From Kitasatospora herbaricolor (GTDB lineage: Bacteria; Actinomycetota; Actinomycetes; Streptomycetales; Streptomycetaceae), in assembly GCF_030813695.1 (NCBI RefSeq), contig NZ_JAUSVA010000002.1:7897501-7961500 (forward strand): 64,000 nt of DNA, written 5' to 3'. The notes under the pieces are model-generated. The model did not search any database. It was not told the origin of the DNA and worked only from the letters and a program-made list of their open reading frames with translations. Of this stretch, positions 41,722 through 50,151 are shown one piece after another. Both the position numbers and the translations under genes were made by a program. The first letter of the stretch is position 1. The number at the start of each line of letters is the position of its first letter.

Positions 41722-42705
41722 ATGCTGATTATCGATGTGGTGCTGGGGGCAGTGGCGGCGGCGGGGTTGTGGGCGGGGCTGAGTTTCCGCGTGGTCCAGC
41801 AGTTCCAGCGCGGCGTGGTGTTCCGGTTCGGGAAGGTCCGGGAGCAGGTGCGGGATCCGGGGCTGGTGATGCTGCTGCCGGTCGCCGACCGCCTGCACAA
41901 GGTGAACGTGCAGATCGTGACGATGCCGATCCCGGCCCAGGAGGGCATCACCCGCGACAACGTGACCGTCCGGGTGGACGCGGTGGTGTACTTCCGGGTG
42001 CTCGACCCCGTCCGGGCGGTCGTCAACGTGCAGGACTACGGCTTCGCGATCTCGCAGGTGGCGCAGACCTCGCTGCGGTCGATCATCGGCAAGAGCGAGC
42101 TGGACGACCTGCTGGCCAACCGCGAGCCGATCAACCAGGGCCTGGAGCTGATGCTGGACACCCCGGCCCTGGGCTGGGGCGTCGAGATCGACCGGGTGGA
42201 GATCAAGGACGTGGCGCTGCCGGAGTCGATGAAGCGCTCGATGTCCAGGCAGGCGGAGGCCGAGCGCGAGCGGCGGGCCCGGATCATCACGGCCGACGGC
42301 GAGTTCCAGGCCTCGGCCCGGTTGTCGGAGGCGGCCGCGGTGATGAGCGCGACCCCGGCGGCCCTCCAACTGCGGCTGCTGCAGACGGTGGTGGAGGTCG
42401 CGGCGGAGAAGAACTCGACCCTGGTGCTGCCGTTCCCGGTGGAGTTGCTGCGCTTCCTGGACAGTGCGACGGCCGCCAACGTCCGGGCGGCGCCGGCGGG
42501 CGAGGCCGAAGGGGACGGGCAGCCGGGGGTGGTGGAGGCGGTCGAAGCCGTCGAGGCGGCCCGCCGGGGCGTCGAACAGCTGGAACTGCCACCGCTGGAG
42601 GAGCTGTTGGCGCGAGTCCCGCGGGAGGAGCGGGCGGCGGCCGAAGTCCCGGAGGTGGACGGCGCGGACGGCTCCGGGCCGGCGGAGCACGGCCGCGAAC
42701 CGTGA
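41722..42705 (+). CDS. SPFH/Band 7 (slipin-like) membrane protein
   Basis: A 327-residue stomatin/slipin-type protein. One N-terminal helix (about 3-22) precedes an SPFH domain (VVQQFQRGVVFRFGKV, RDPGLVMLLPVADRLHKV, NVTVRVDAVVYFRV) and a coiled-coil with SMSRQAEAERERRARII. Such proteins form membrane scaffolds. A Val/Glu-rich tail follows after about 255. No NfeD gene adjoins it. ATG 41722 follows GAGGTGG. A CBS protein gene lies 96 bp downstream on the same strand. Confidence 0.92.
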   Translation: MLIIDVVLGAVAAAGLWAGLSFRVVQQFQRGVVFRFGKVREQVRDPGLVMLLPVADRLHKVNVQIVTMPIPAQEGITRDNVTVRVDAVVYFRVLDPVRAVVNVQDYGFAISQVAQTSLRSIIGKSELDDLLANREPINQGLELMLDTPALGWGVEIDRVEIKDVALPESMKRSMSRQAEAERERRARIITADGEFQASARLSEAAAVMSATPAALQLRLLQTVVEVAAEKNSTLVLPFPVELLRFLDSATAANVRAAPAGEAEGDGQPGVVEAVEAVEAARRGVEQLELPPLEELLARVPREERAAAEVPEVDGADGSGPAEHGREP

Positions 42706-42801
42706 CGCCCGGTGGCGCCGCGGCCGGCGCCGGACCACGATGGGAGCAAGGGGCCGGGAGCGGGAGCCGGGGGAGTGGCAGCTACGGCAGGAGGCCTGAC
42801 G

Positions 42802-43224
42802 ATGACCAGAGCCGGCGACATCATGCACGCGGGGGCGGAGTGTGTCGGCGAGCACGACACCCTCGCCGACGCGGCCAGGATCATGCGGGAGCGGGACGTC
42901 GGGGCGCTCCCCATCTGCGGCGACAAGCAGAAGCTGCTGGGCATTCTCACCGACCGCGACATCGTGCTGAAGTGCGTCGCCGAAGGGCGCGACCCCAGCC
43001 AGGTCGAGGCCGGTGAACTCGCCCAGGGCCGACCGATGGTGGTGGAGGACGACGAGGACACCGAGCAGGTGCTCCGGGTGATGGAGCAGCACCGGGTGCG
43101 GCGGCTGCCGGTGATCAACCACCCGGACCACGAGCTGGTCGGGATGATCAGCGAGGCGGACATCGCCCGCGGTCTGCCGCAGGCCCGGGTCGCCGAGTTC
43201 GTGTCGGTGATCTGCGCCCGGTAG
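42802..43224 (+). CDS. CBS-pair protein
   Basis: A 140-residue protein made only of two CBS motifs (about 5-60 and 75-130), with LGILTDRDIVLKCVAEGRDP and LPVINHPDHELVGMISEADIA. Stand-alone CBS pairs bind adenine nucleotides and act as energy sensors; many are dormancy or stress proteins in actinobacteria. ATG 42802 follows GGAGG. A 20-bp hairpin terminator follows. Confidence 0.92.
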   Translation: MTRAGDIMHAGAECVGEHDTLADAARIMRERDVGALPICGDKQKLLGILTDRDIVLKCVAEGRDPSQVEAGELAQGRPMVVEDDEDTEQVLRVMEQHRVRRLPVINHPDHELVGMISEADIARGLPQARVAEFVSVICAR

Positions 43225-43287
43225 CGCCCAGGCGACGGCCGACGGCACCGACGGACGTACCGCACGGTCCTACCGGACGGACGTACC

Positions 43288-43332
43288 GCACGGACGTACC
43301 GGCTCCCGGACGGGGAGCCGGTACGTCCGTGC
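43288..43332 (+). terminator. 20-bp hairpin terminator after the CBS gene
   Basis: Perfect arms of 20 bases (43288-43307 and 43313-43332; ends GCACGGACG and CGTCCGTGC) with a five-base loop. The region just before it (about 43248-43292) repeats GGACGTACCGCACGG. Confidence 0.85.
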
Positions 43333-43452
43333 CCCTGCGCGTCCTGAGCGGTCCGGGTGGCGGGGTGGTCCGAAACCGTCGCCCGACGCGTGTTCTCCGG
43401 TGGCGGTGCGCGACCCGCGCCCGCCGGAGGAACCCGGAGAGGACACCACCCG

Positions 43453-44466
43453 ATGCGCAAGCCCGCACTCGACCGCCGTACCTTCCTGCGCACGGCTGCC
43501 GCCGCCGGAGCCGGACTTCCGGTGGCGGCAGTCGCGTTACCCGCCGAGGCCGCGCCCGGGGAGCGACCGGGCCGGCCGGACGGGCAACCGGGACCGGAGC
43601 GGCAGGGCCCGGCCGTCCGGCCGTCCGGCACGGTCTTCCGCTGGCTCGGCACGGCGGGCTGGCGGATCGACCACGGTGGCCGCACCGTGCTGTTCGACCC
43701 CTACCTGACCAGGTTCAGCACCGGCCTCTATGTCGACGGCGGCAAGGCCTTCGACCCCGCCACGCCGCTGGTGACCGACCCGGCGCTGGTGGACCCGCAC
43801 ATCGGCACCCCGGAGCTGCTGCTGGTCAGCCACAGCCACTGGGACCACATCAACGACGTCCCGTACATCGCCGCCAGGACCGGCGCGCCGGTGGTCGGCA
43901 CCGAGACCACCTACCACCTGCTGCGCGCCCTCGACGTACCGGCCGGGCAGCTGATCGTGGTGAAGGGCGGCGAGGTGCTGGACTTCGGCGGCGGGCTGAC
44001 GGTCGAGGCGGTGGCCAGCCGGCACAGCCGAAACGAGCAGCGCCGCTACTTCGCACCGGGAACGCTGAACGCCGTCCCGCCGCGGCGCCCGGCCACGGTC
44101 GGGGACCTGCCCGAGGGGGACACGCTGGCCTTCCAGGTCGGGTTCGACGGCGGCCCGACGGCCTTCCTGATGGGGGCGAGTGACTTCGCCGAGCGGGAGG
44201 CGGCCGGGCTGCGGCCCGATCTGGCGATGATCGCCGTGCCCGCCAGCGCCGCCACCCACGGGTACGTGCCGCGGCTGATGCGGGCGCTGGGCGATCCGCG
44301 GACGGTCGTCCCGGTGCACTGGGACACCTTCGAGAGCGCGCTGGTGAACCCCGTCCGGCCGGACCCGCACATGGACCTGGCCGCGTTCACCGCGCAGGTC
44401 GCGCAGGCCTCGCCGCGGACCCGCGTGGTGGTGCCGGACTACCTGACGCCGCACACCTTCGGCTGA
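43453..44466 (+). CDS. Tat-exported metallo-beta-lactamase-fold hydrolase with a TTA codon
   Basis: A 337-residue protein. A twin-arginine signal (DRRTFLR at 7-13, then an Ala/Val-rich core and AEAA cleavage region) precedes a UlaG-like metallo-hydrolase domain: WLGTAGWRIDHGGRTVLFDPYL in parts, metal motif HSHWDH (127-132), late ASDFAE and PVHWDTFE. It probably acts outside the membrane on a lactone or phosphoester; substrate unknown. Leu29, inside the signal peptide, is encoded by TTA (43537-43539), rare in Streptomyces and read only by the bldA tRNA. GGAGAGG precedes the ATG. Confidence 0.88.
   Translation: MRKPALDRRTFLRTAAAAGAGLPVAAVALPAEAAPGERPGRPDGQPGPERQGPAVRPSGTVFRWLGTAGWRIDHGGRTVLFDPYLTRFSTGLYVDGGKAFDPATPLVTDPALVDPHIGTPELLLVSHSHWDHINDVPYIAARTGAPVVGTETTYHLLRALDVPAGQLIVVKGGEVLDFGGGLTVEAVASRHSRNEQRRYFAPGTLNAVPPRRPATVGDLPEGDTLAFQVGFDGGPTAFLMGASDFAEREAAGLRPDLAMIAVPASAATHGYVPRLMRALGDPRTVVPVHWDTFESALVNPVRPDPHMDLAAFTAQVAQASPRTRVVVPDYLTPHTFG
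43537..43539 (+). promoter_or_regulatory. In-frame TTA codon (bldA-dependent translation)
   Basis: Codon 29 of the Tat-exported hydrolase is TTA, in a window where I found no other in-frame TTA. In streptomycetes TTA is decoded by the developmentally regulated bldA tRNA. Confidence 0.85.
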
Positions 44467-44549
44467 GGCCGCGCACCTCCGGGCCGGGGCCGCGCACCGG
44501 CCGGGGCCGGCGCGACAGGGGCCGGTGCGGCCGGGGCCGGGGGAGCGCG

Positions 44550-44585
44550 CCGGCGGGCGGCCCCGGATGTGGGGCCGCCCGCCGG
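44550..44585. terminator. Bidirectional hairpin between convergent genes
   Basis: Perfect 15-bp stem, CCGGCGGGCGGCCCC (44550-44564) and GGGGCCGCCCGCCGG (44571-44585), six-base loop, 15 bp from the propeller gene stop. Confidence 0.8.
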
Positions 44586-44599
44586 GTGGAGCGGTGCGG

Positions 44600-46234
44600 T
44601 CAGCTGCAGGTGATGCTCAGCGAGCTGTTGGCCTTGCAGGTGCGCGTGGCAGTGTCGTTGGCCGCCGCCGGGTCGGCGGGGACGCTGGCGGTGCGGGTCG
44701 CGGTGACGGCGAAGGTCCGGTAGGTGAGCAGGCCGACCGGGACGGTGAAGTGCCGGGTGACGCTCGCGCCGCTGGCGACGGCCGGCAGGGTGCAGGTCAC
44801 CTTGCCGGCGGCCGCGGTGCAGTCGGTCGAGGTGGCGGTGGTCGGGGAGGTCAGCGGCACCGAGACGGTGCCGGAGGTGAGCTTGGAGGGGCCGCGGTTG
44901 GTGACGGTCAGGGTGTAGTCGACGCGACCGCCGAACAGCGAGGTCACCGGAGTCGCGGTGAGGGCGACGGCGAGGTCCGCCTGCTCGGTGTAGGTGAAGC
45001 GGTCGCCCTGGACGGCGGGGCTGACCCCCTCCGGCGTGGTGACCCGGACGTCGACCGTCCCGGCCGCGCCCGCCGGCGCGGTGGCGGTGCAGCTGGTGGC
45101 GGTGCAGGAGACGGCGGTGGCGGCGGCGCTGCCGAAGGTCACCGCGGTGGCCGTGGCCAGGTTGGTGCCGGTGACCGTGACGGCGGTGCCGCCGGTGACC
45201 GGCCCGCTCGCGGGGCTGATCGCGGTGACCGTCGGGGTGGGCCGCGGGATGTCCAGCACGCTGACCGCGCCGGCGCCGAAGTCGGCCAGGTAGCCGCGCT
45301 TGCCGTTGGGGGTGATCGCCAGCCCGTACGGGTTGGTGCCGACCGGCAGGGTGGCGCTCACCGTGTTGTCGGCGGTGGTGATGACGCTCACCGTGTTGTC
45401 GTCGTAGTTGCTGGCGAAGGCCTGCCGGCCGTCGGGAGCGACGGTGACGGCCAGCGGGTTGGCGCCCACGGCGATGGAGCCGGTGGCGGCCCCGGCGGCG
45501 GTGTCGATCACCCCGACGCTGTGGTCCTCCCAGTTGGCGGTGTAGATCCGGGCGCCGTTCGGGGTGACCGCCAGGTCGAACGGGGTGCTCGGGACGGTGA
45601 TGGCGGCGCTCACCGTGTTGGTGGCGGTGTCGACGACCTGCACGGCCTTGTCGCCGGGCACGGCGACGTAGAGCTTGTGGCCGTCGGGGGAGAGGGCCAG
45701 CCCGTGCGGCTCGGCGCCGACCGGGACGGTGGCGCTCACCGTGTTGCCGGCGGTCTCGATCACGCTGACGGTGTTGGCGTCGGCGTTGCTGACGTAGACG
45801 TGCCCGCCGTCCGGTGCGACCGCCACGTCGAAGGGGCCGGCGCCGACCGCCACGGTGGCGGCGACCGTCCGTGCGGTGGTGTCGATCACGCTGACGGTGT
45901 TCTCGGCGGAGTGCGTCAGGTACGCGTGCTTGCCGTCGGGCGCGACCGCGATCGCGTAGGAGCCCGAGCCGGTCTCCACGGTGGCGGCGACGGTGCCGGC
46001 CGCGGTGTCGATGACCTTCACCGCGCCGGTGCTCTGGCTGGTGACGTAGGCCTGGGAGCCGTCGGGCAGGACCGCCACCCCGGCGGGGTAGGGGCCCACT
46101 TGGATGGTGCTGGTCACGGTGGGCGGCGCGTCCGCGAACGCCGCGCCGGCCGGGCACGTCACCAGCGCTCCCACGGTCAGACCTGTCGCCAGCAGGGCCG
46201 TCCAGGGTTTGCGGAACGAACGACGTGTCCTCAC
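44600..46234 (-). CDS. Secreted YVTN-type beta-propeller protein with IPT and DUF11-like domains
   Basis: A 544-residue secreted protein. A signal peptide ends near residue 35 (GAAFADA). Residues 40-330 form a seven-bladed propeller from repeats of about 42 residues, each with VIDT, NTVSATVPVG and AVAPDG elements. An IPT/TIG domain follows (TAISPASGPVTGG, about 337-420) and then a DUF11-like domain (LTVTNRGPS) to the end. No anchor is visible. Such proteins usually bind surfaces or partners and lack an enzyme site. GTG 46234 follows GGAGG. Confidence 0.9.
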   Translation of the reverse strand: MRTRRSFRKPWTALLATGLTVGALVTCPAGAAFADAPPTVTSTIQVGPYPAGVAVLPDGSQAYVTSQSTGAVKVIDTAAGTVAATVETGSGSYAIAVAPDGKHAYLTHSAENTVSVIDTTARTVAATVAVGAGPFDVAVAPDGGHVYVSNADANTVSVIETAGNTVSATVPVGAEPHGLALSPDGHKLYVAVPGDKAVQVVDTATNTVSAAITVPSTPFDLAVTPNGARIYTANWEDHSVGVIDTAAGAATGSIAVGANPLAVTVAPDGRQAFASNYDDNTVSVITTADNTVSATLPVGTNPYGLAITPNGKRGYLADFGAGAVSVLDIPRPTPTVTAISPASGPVTGGTAVTVTGTNLATATAVTFGSAAATAVSCTATSCTATAPAGAAGTVDVRVTTPEGVSPAVQGDRFTYTEQADLAVALTATPVTSLFGGRVDYTLTVTNRGPSKLTSGTVSVPLTSPTTATSTDCTAAAGKVTCTLPAVASGASVTRHFTVPVGLLTYRTFAVTATRTASVPADPAAANDTATRTCKANSSLSITCS

Positions 46235-46419
46235 AGAAGCCTCCGGGGCTCATCACATTCGGTAGGAGTGGTTCCGGTGGACGCCGCAGTGCGCCGCCGG
46301 AGCCGGTGCACAGCGTAGGAGAGGTCCTGACGCCGGGTCAGAATGTTGAGTGGATTGTCGTTTAATGATTGAAGTTGAAAAGTCGCGATATCTGTGGGGC
46401 TGTTGGGAAACGCGCGTGG

Positions 46420-49311
46420 TCAGGGCCGTGCGAGCGGCTCCGCCGGCTCCGTCGGCAGAGCCCGCCGCAGCAGCTCCGCGAGGTGCAGCGCCCGCCGGCC
46501 GTCGGCGAGTTGGGCGATCTGCGTCCGGCAGCTGAACCCGTCCGCCAGCACCACCGTGCCGGCGGCCGCGGCCCGCACCTCCGGCAGCAGCACCCGCTCC
46601 GCCACCGCGACCGACACCTCGTAGTGGCCGCGCTCGAACCCGAAGTTCCCGGCCAGGCCGCAGCAGCCCGAGTCGAGCACCCGGTTCGCCAGCCCGATCC
46701 GGGCGTCGATCCGGCGGTCGGCCCCGGTGCCCAGCACGGCGTGCTGGTGGCAATGGGTCTGGGTGATCGCCTCCCCGCCGACCCGCGGCAGCTCCAGCCC
46801 GGCGGCGTACTCGTCCAGGAACTCGGCGAAGGTCCGGACCCGCTCCGCCGCCGGCCGGCCCGCCGGGCCGAGCAGTTTGGGCACCTCCTCGCGCAGGGCC
46901 GTGGTGCAGCTCGGGTCCAGGCCGACCACCGGGACGCCGTCCGGCAGCGCCCGCAGGCTGCGCCGCATCACCCGGCGGGCGGTGTCCAGCTGCCCGGTGG
47001 AGACCCAGGTGAGGCCGCAGCAGACCGGCGCGGCCGGGAGTTCGACCGCGAAGCCGAGGTGCTCCAGCACCTCCACGGCGGCCCGCAGCACCTCCGGCTG
47101 GAGGTGCTCGGCGAAGGTGTCCGGCCAGAGCAGCACGCGTTGCCCGCCGGCCGGGGCCGGGTGCGCGGCCCGGTGCCGGCGGAACCAGCGGCTGAAGGTC
47201 TCCGGCGGCAGGACCGGGAGCGCCCGGCGCCCGTCCACGCCCGCCAGCCGCTTCAGCGGGCCGGCCGCGGCCGAGCGGGCCACCCGGTTGGCGAGCCCCG
47301 GCGCGAGGGCCGCGCCGCGCAGCCAGAGCGGCAGCCAGCCCATCGACCAGTGCGAGGCGGGGCGCAGCCGCCGGCGGTGGTGCTGGTACAGGAACTCGGC
47401 CTTGTAGGTCGCCATGTCGACATGGACCGGGCAGTCGCTCGCGCAGCCCTTGCAGCCCAGGCAGAGGTCGAGGGCCTCCCGCACCTCCTCCGACCGCCAG
47501 CCGTCCGGCACCGCCTCGCCGCGCAGCATCTCCGCCAGCAGCCGGGCCCGGCCCCGGGTGGAATGCCGTTCCTCGCCGGTGGCCATGTAGCTCGGGCACA
47601 TCACCCCCGTACCGGTGTCCACGCACTTGGCCACCCCGACGCAGCGGTGCACCGCCTTGAGCAGGCTGCCCCCGTCCTGCTCGTACGGCAGGGCCAGCGG
47701 CAGGTCGCGCACCGGGCCGTCGAAGCGCAGGTCCGCGTCGAGCGGGCGCGGGTCGACCAGGTTGCCCGGGTTGAGCAGGTTCTCCGGGTCCCAGATCCGC
47801 TTGAACCCGCCGAACAGGGCGATGATCTCCGGCGGGTACATCCGGGGCAGCAGCTCGGCCCTGGCCTGCCCGTCGCCGTGCTCGCCGGAGAGCGACCCCC
47901 CGTACGACACCACCAGGTCGGCGGCCTGCTCCAGGAACTCCCGGAACACCCGGCCGCCGCTCGGCGCCCTCAGCGGGAAGTCGATCCGCAGATGCACGCA
48001 CCCCTCGCCGAAGTGCCCGTACGGGACGCCGCGCAGCCCGGACCGGCGAAGCAGCCCGCGCAGCTCGCGCAGGTAGTCGCCGAGCTGCTCCGGCGGCACC
48101 GCCGAGTCCTCCCAGCCGGGCCAGGCCTCCCCGCCGTCGGGCAGCCGGGTGACGATCCCCGCGCCGGCCTCCCGGACGCCCCAGAGCTGGCGCTGCTCCG
48201 CCGGGTCGGTGACCACCGCGGCGGTGGCGCTCCGCTCGCGGCGGACGGCGTCGACGAGGGCGCGGGCGGCCTCCAGGGCCTGCGCCCCGGTCGCGCCGCC
48301 GGTCTCCATGAACAGCCAGCAGTCGCCGTCCGGCAGCCGGTCGAGCGCGGGCGGCCGGGGGCCGGCGGCGAGCAGGGCGGCGATCAGGTCGCCGGACATC
48401 CCCTCCACGGTGAGCGGGCCCAGCGGCAGCAGGGCGGGCACGGCGTCCGCTGCCGCCGTCTCGTCCGGGTAGCCGGCCACCACCAGCGCCCGGGCGGCCG
48501 GCTGCTCGACCAGCTTCACGGTGGCGCCGAGCAGCAGGGCGCAGGTGCCCTCGGTGCCGGTGAGCGCGCGGGCCAGATCGTGGCCGTGCTCGGGCAGCAG
48601 CGCGTCGAGGGCGTAGCCGGAGGTGCGGCGCGGCAGTCGGGGCATCCCCTGGCGCAGGGCGGCCAGGTTCCGGTCGGCCAGCTCCTGCAGCGCGCGGTGG
48701 ATCTCGCCGGGCCGGCCGGGCAGTTCGCGCAGCCGCCCGCGGGCGGCGGGGGAGAGCGGGCCGCCGACGGTCAGCTCGGTGCCGTCGGCGAGCAGCAGGT
48801 CGAGCGTCTCCACGTTGTCGGCGGTCCGCCCCCAGGCCACCGAGTGCGCGCCGCAGGAGTCGTTGCCGATCATGCCGCCGAGGGTGCAGCGGCTGTGCGT
48901 GGACGGGTCCGGCCCGAAGCGCAGCCCGTACGGGCGGGCGGCGGCCTGCAGGTCGTCCAGCACCGTGCCGGGCTCGACCCGGGCCAGCCGGCGCTCCGGG
49001 TCCACGGACAGCACCCGGCCGAGGTGCCGGCGGAAGTCGAGCACCACCGCGCCGGGCCCCACGGCCTGCCCGCCGATGCTGGTGCCGGCCCCGCGGGCGA
49101 CCACCGGCACGCCGTGCTCCCGGCAGAGCGCGAGCGCCGCGCGGACGTCGTCCGAGTCGGCGGGTTTGACCACGCCGAGCGGCAACTGCCGGTAGTTGGA
49201 GGCGTCGTGGCTGTACACCGTGCGCTCGGCCGCCCCGAAGCGGACTTCGCCGCGCAGCGCGGCGGCGAGCGCCCGGGCCAGTTCGGCGCCTACGGCGGAG
49301 TGCTGGGTCAC
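46420..49311 (-). CDS. FAD-binding oxidase fused to an Fe-S domain (D-lactate/glycolate oxidase type)
   Basis: A 963-residue fusion. The N-terminal half is an FAD_binding_4/VAO-type domain (VVARGAGTSIGGQAVG, GGMIGNDSCGAHS) plus an oxidase C-terminal domain. The second half carries a ferredoxin-like cluster (CLGCKGCASDCP near 615-627) and two CCG motifs (CCGLTW near 763, CCGLAG near 881). The order matches D-2-hydroxyacid dehydrogenases of the Dld/GlcD-GlcF type, which pass electrons to the quinone pool. GTG 49311 follows GGGAGG. It may use lactate, glycolate or 2-hydroxyglutarate. Confidence 0.9.
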   Translation of the reverse strand: MTQHSAVGAELARALAAALRGEVRFGAAERTVYSHDASNYRQLPLGVVKPADSDDVRAALALCREHGVPVVARGAGTSIGGQAVGPGAVVLDFRRHLGRVLSVDPERRLARVEPGTVLDDLQAAARPYGLRFGPDPSTHSRCTLGGMIGNDSCGAHSVAWGRTADNVETLDLLLADGTELTVGGPLSPAARGRLRELPGRPGEIHRALQELADRNLAALRQGMPRLPRRTSGYALDALLPEHGHDLARALTGTEGTCALLLGATVKLVEQPAARALVVAGYPDETAAADAVPALLPLGPLTVEGMSGDLIAALLAAGPRPPALDRLPDGDCWLFMETGGATGAQALEAARALVDAVRRERSATAAVVTDPAEQRQLWGVREAGAGIVTRLPDGGEAWPGWEDSAVPPEQLGDYLRELRGLLRRSGLRGVPYGHFGEGCVHLRIDFPLRAPSGGRVFREFLEQAADLVVSYGGSLSGEHGDGQARAELLPRMYPPEIIALFGGFKRIWDPENLLNPGNLVDPRPLDADLRFDGPVRDLPLALPYEQDGGSLLKAVHRCVGVAKCVDTGTGVMCPSYMATGEERHSTRGRARLLAEMLRGEAVPDGWRSEEVREALDLCLGCKGCASDCPVHVDMATYKAEFLYQHHRRRLRPASHWSMGWLPLWLRGAALAPGLANRVARSAAAGPLKRLAGVDGRRALPVLPPETFSRWFRRHRAAHPAPAGGQRVLLWPDTFAEHLQPEVLRAAVEVLEHLGFAVELPAAPVCCGLTWVSTGQLDTARRVMRRSLRALPDGVPVVGLDPSCTTALREEVPKLLGPAGRPAAERVRTFAEFLDEYAAGLELPRVGGEAITQTHCHQHAVLGTGADRRIDARIGLANRVLDSGCCGLAGNFGFERGHYEVSVAVAERVLLPEVRAAAAGTVVLADGFSCRTQIAQLADGRRALHLAELLRRALPTEPAEPLARP

Positions 49312-49432
49312 GGCGTGCCTCCCGGGGCGGGCGCGGCGGTCATACCGTCGATGATCCCAGCCGGGGCGCCCGGGCGCGGGGCGGCCACCCCGGGCGGAGG
49401 CGACGGGGTGTCATGTGGCAGGCTGGGCAGGC

Positions 49433-50062
49433 ATGATCACCGACAACAGCGACCCGGCACGGGCCACCGGGCCCGGCGCGTACCTGGACCGGCTCCCGAT
49501 CGGCCGGCGTCCGCAGCTGCGGACGGACGGCGTCCAGGCCTGGGACATCTTCCCCTTCGAGGGGGAGCTGCGGGTCAAGGTCCTGGACGAGCCGGTGCTG
49601 CCCGAACCGCCCCGGCAGGGCGAGGCCGGCGCCGAGGAGTGCGACCAGTGCGCCCGGCCGGACTCCGACTTCCTCTGGACGGACGAGCACTGGCGGCTGA
49701 GCGGGACCGACCGGCCGGCCGGGTTGCCGGCCATGGTGCTGCTCCAGCCTCGGGACCACCACGACCTGGCCGACCTGCCGCCCGCCCGGGCCGCCGAACT
49801 CGGCGCGATGCTCCAGCGGACCGAGCGGGCCGTCCTGTCGCTCGGCGGGATCGCCCGGGTGCACATCGACAAGTGGGGCGACGGCGCGGCGCACCTGCAT
49901 TTCTGGCTGATCGCCCGGCCGGAGGGCATGGCGCAGCTGCGCGGCGCCTGCCTGCCGCTCTGGAACGACGCGCTGCCCCCGGTGCCGGCCGAGGAGTGGG
50001 CCCGTACCGGGCGGCTGATCGCGGCCGCGATGGCGGCCGGGGGCGGCACCGCGCAGGTCTGA
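49433..50062 (+). CDS. HIT-like protein
   Basis: A 209-residue protein with a HIT-like fold: an early ECDQCARPDSDFLW pair of cysteines, AMVLLQPRDHHDLADLP and the triad region GAAHLHFWLIARPEG, where HLHFWLI lacks the third His of HxHxHxx. This degenerate triad is shared by a group of actinobacterial HIT-like proteins. ATG 49433 is used. It is divergent from the FAD oxidase. Activity uncertain because of the missing His. Confidence 0.75.
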   Translation: MITDNSDPARATGPGAYLDRLPIGRRPQLRTDGVQAWDIFPFEGELRVKVLDEPVLPEPPRQGEAGAEECDQCARPDSDFLWTDEHWRLSGTDRPAGLPAMVLLQPRDHHDLADLPPARAAELGAMLQRTERAVLSLGGIARVHIDKWGDGAAHLHFWLIARPEGMAQLRGACLPLWNDALPPVPAEEWARTGRLIAAAMAAGGGTAQV

Positions 50063-50102
50063 CGGCGGCGCGGGCCGGATCCGGCGCCCCGGTCGCCCGC
50101 TG

Positions 50103-50151
50103 CCGGCCAGGGCCCCTCAGCCGGCAGGCTGAGGGGTCCGGCGCTGGCCGG
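50103..50151. terminator. Nested hairpin overlapping the 3' end of the glycosyltransferase gene
   Basis: Inner stem CCCCTCAGCC / GGCTGAGGGG (50113-50122, 50127-50136) and outer stem CCGGCCAG / CTGGCCGG (50103-50110, 50144-50151). The inner stem covers the stop codon (50117-50119) and last codons of the minus-strand gene. Confidence 0.7.

Noticed and set aside
44525..46318. 597-codon plus-strand frame opposite the propeller gene
   Set aside because: Gly/Arg/Asp repeats are the antisense of YVTN blades; the minus-strand product has a signal peptide and domains.
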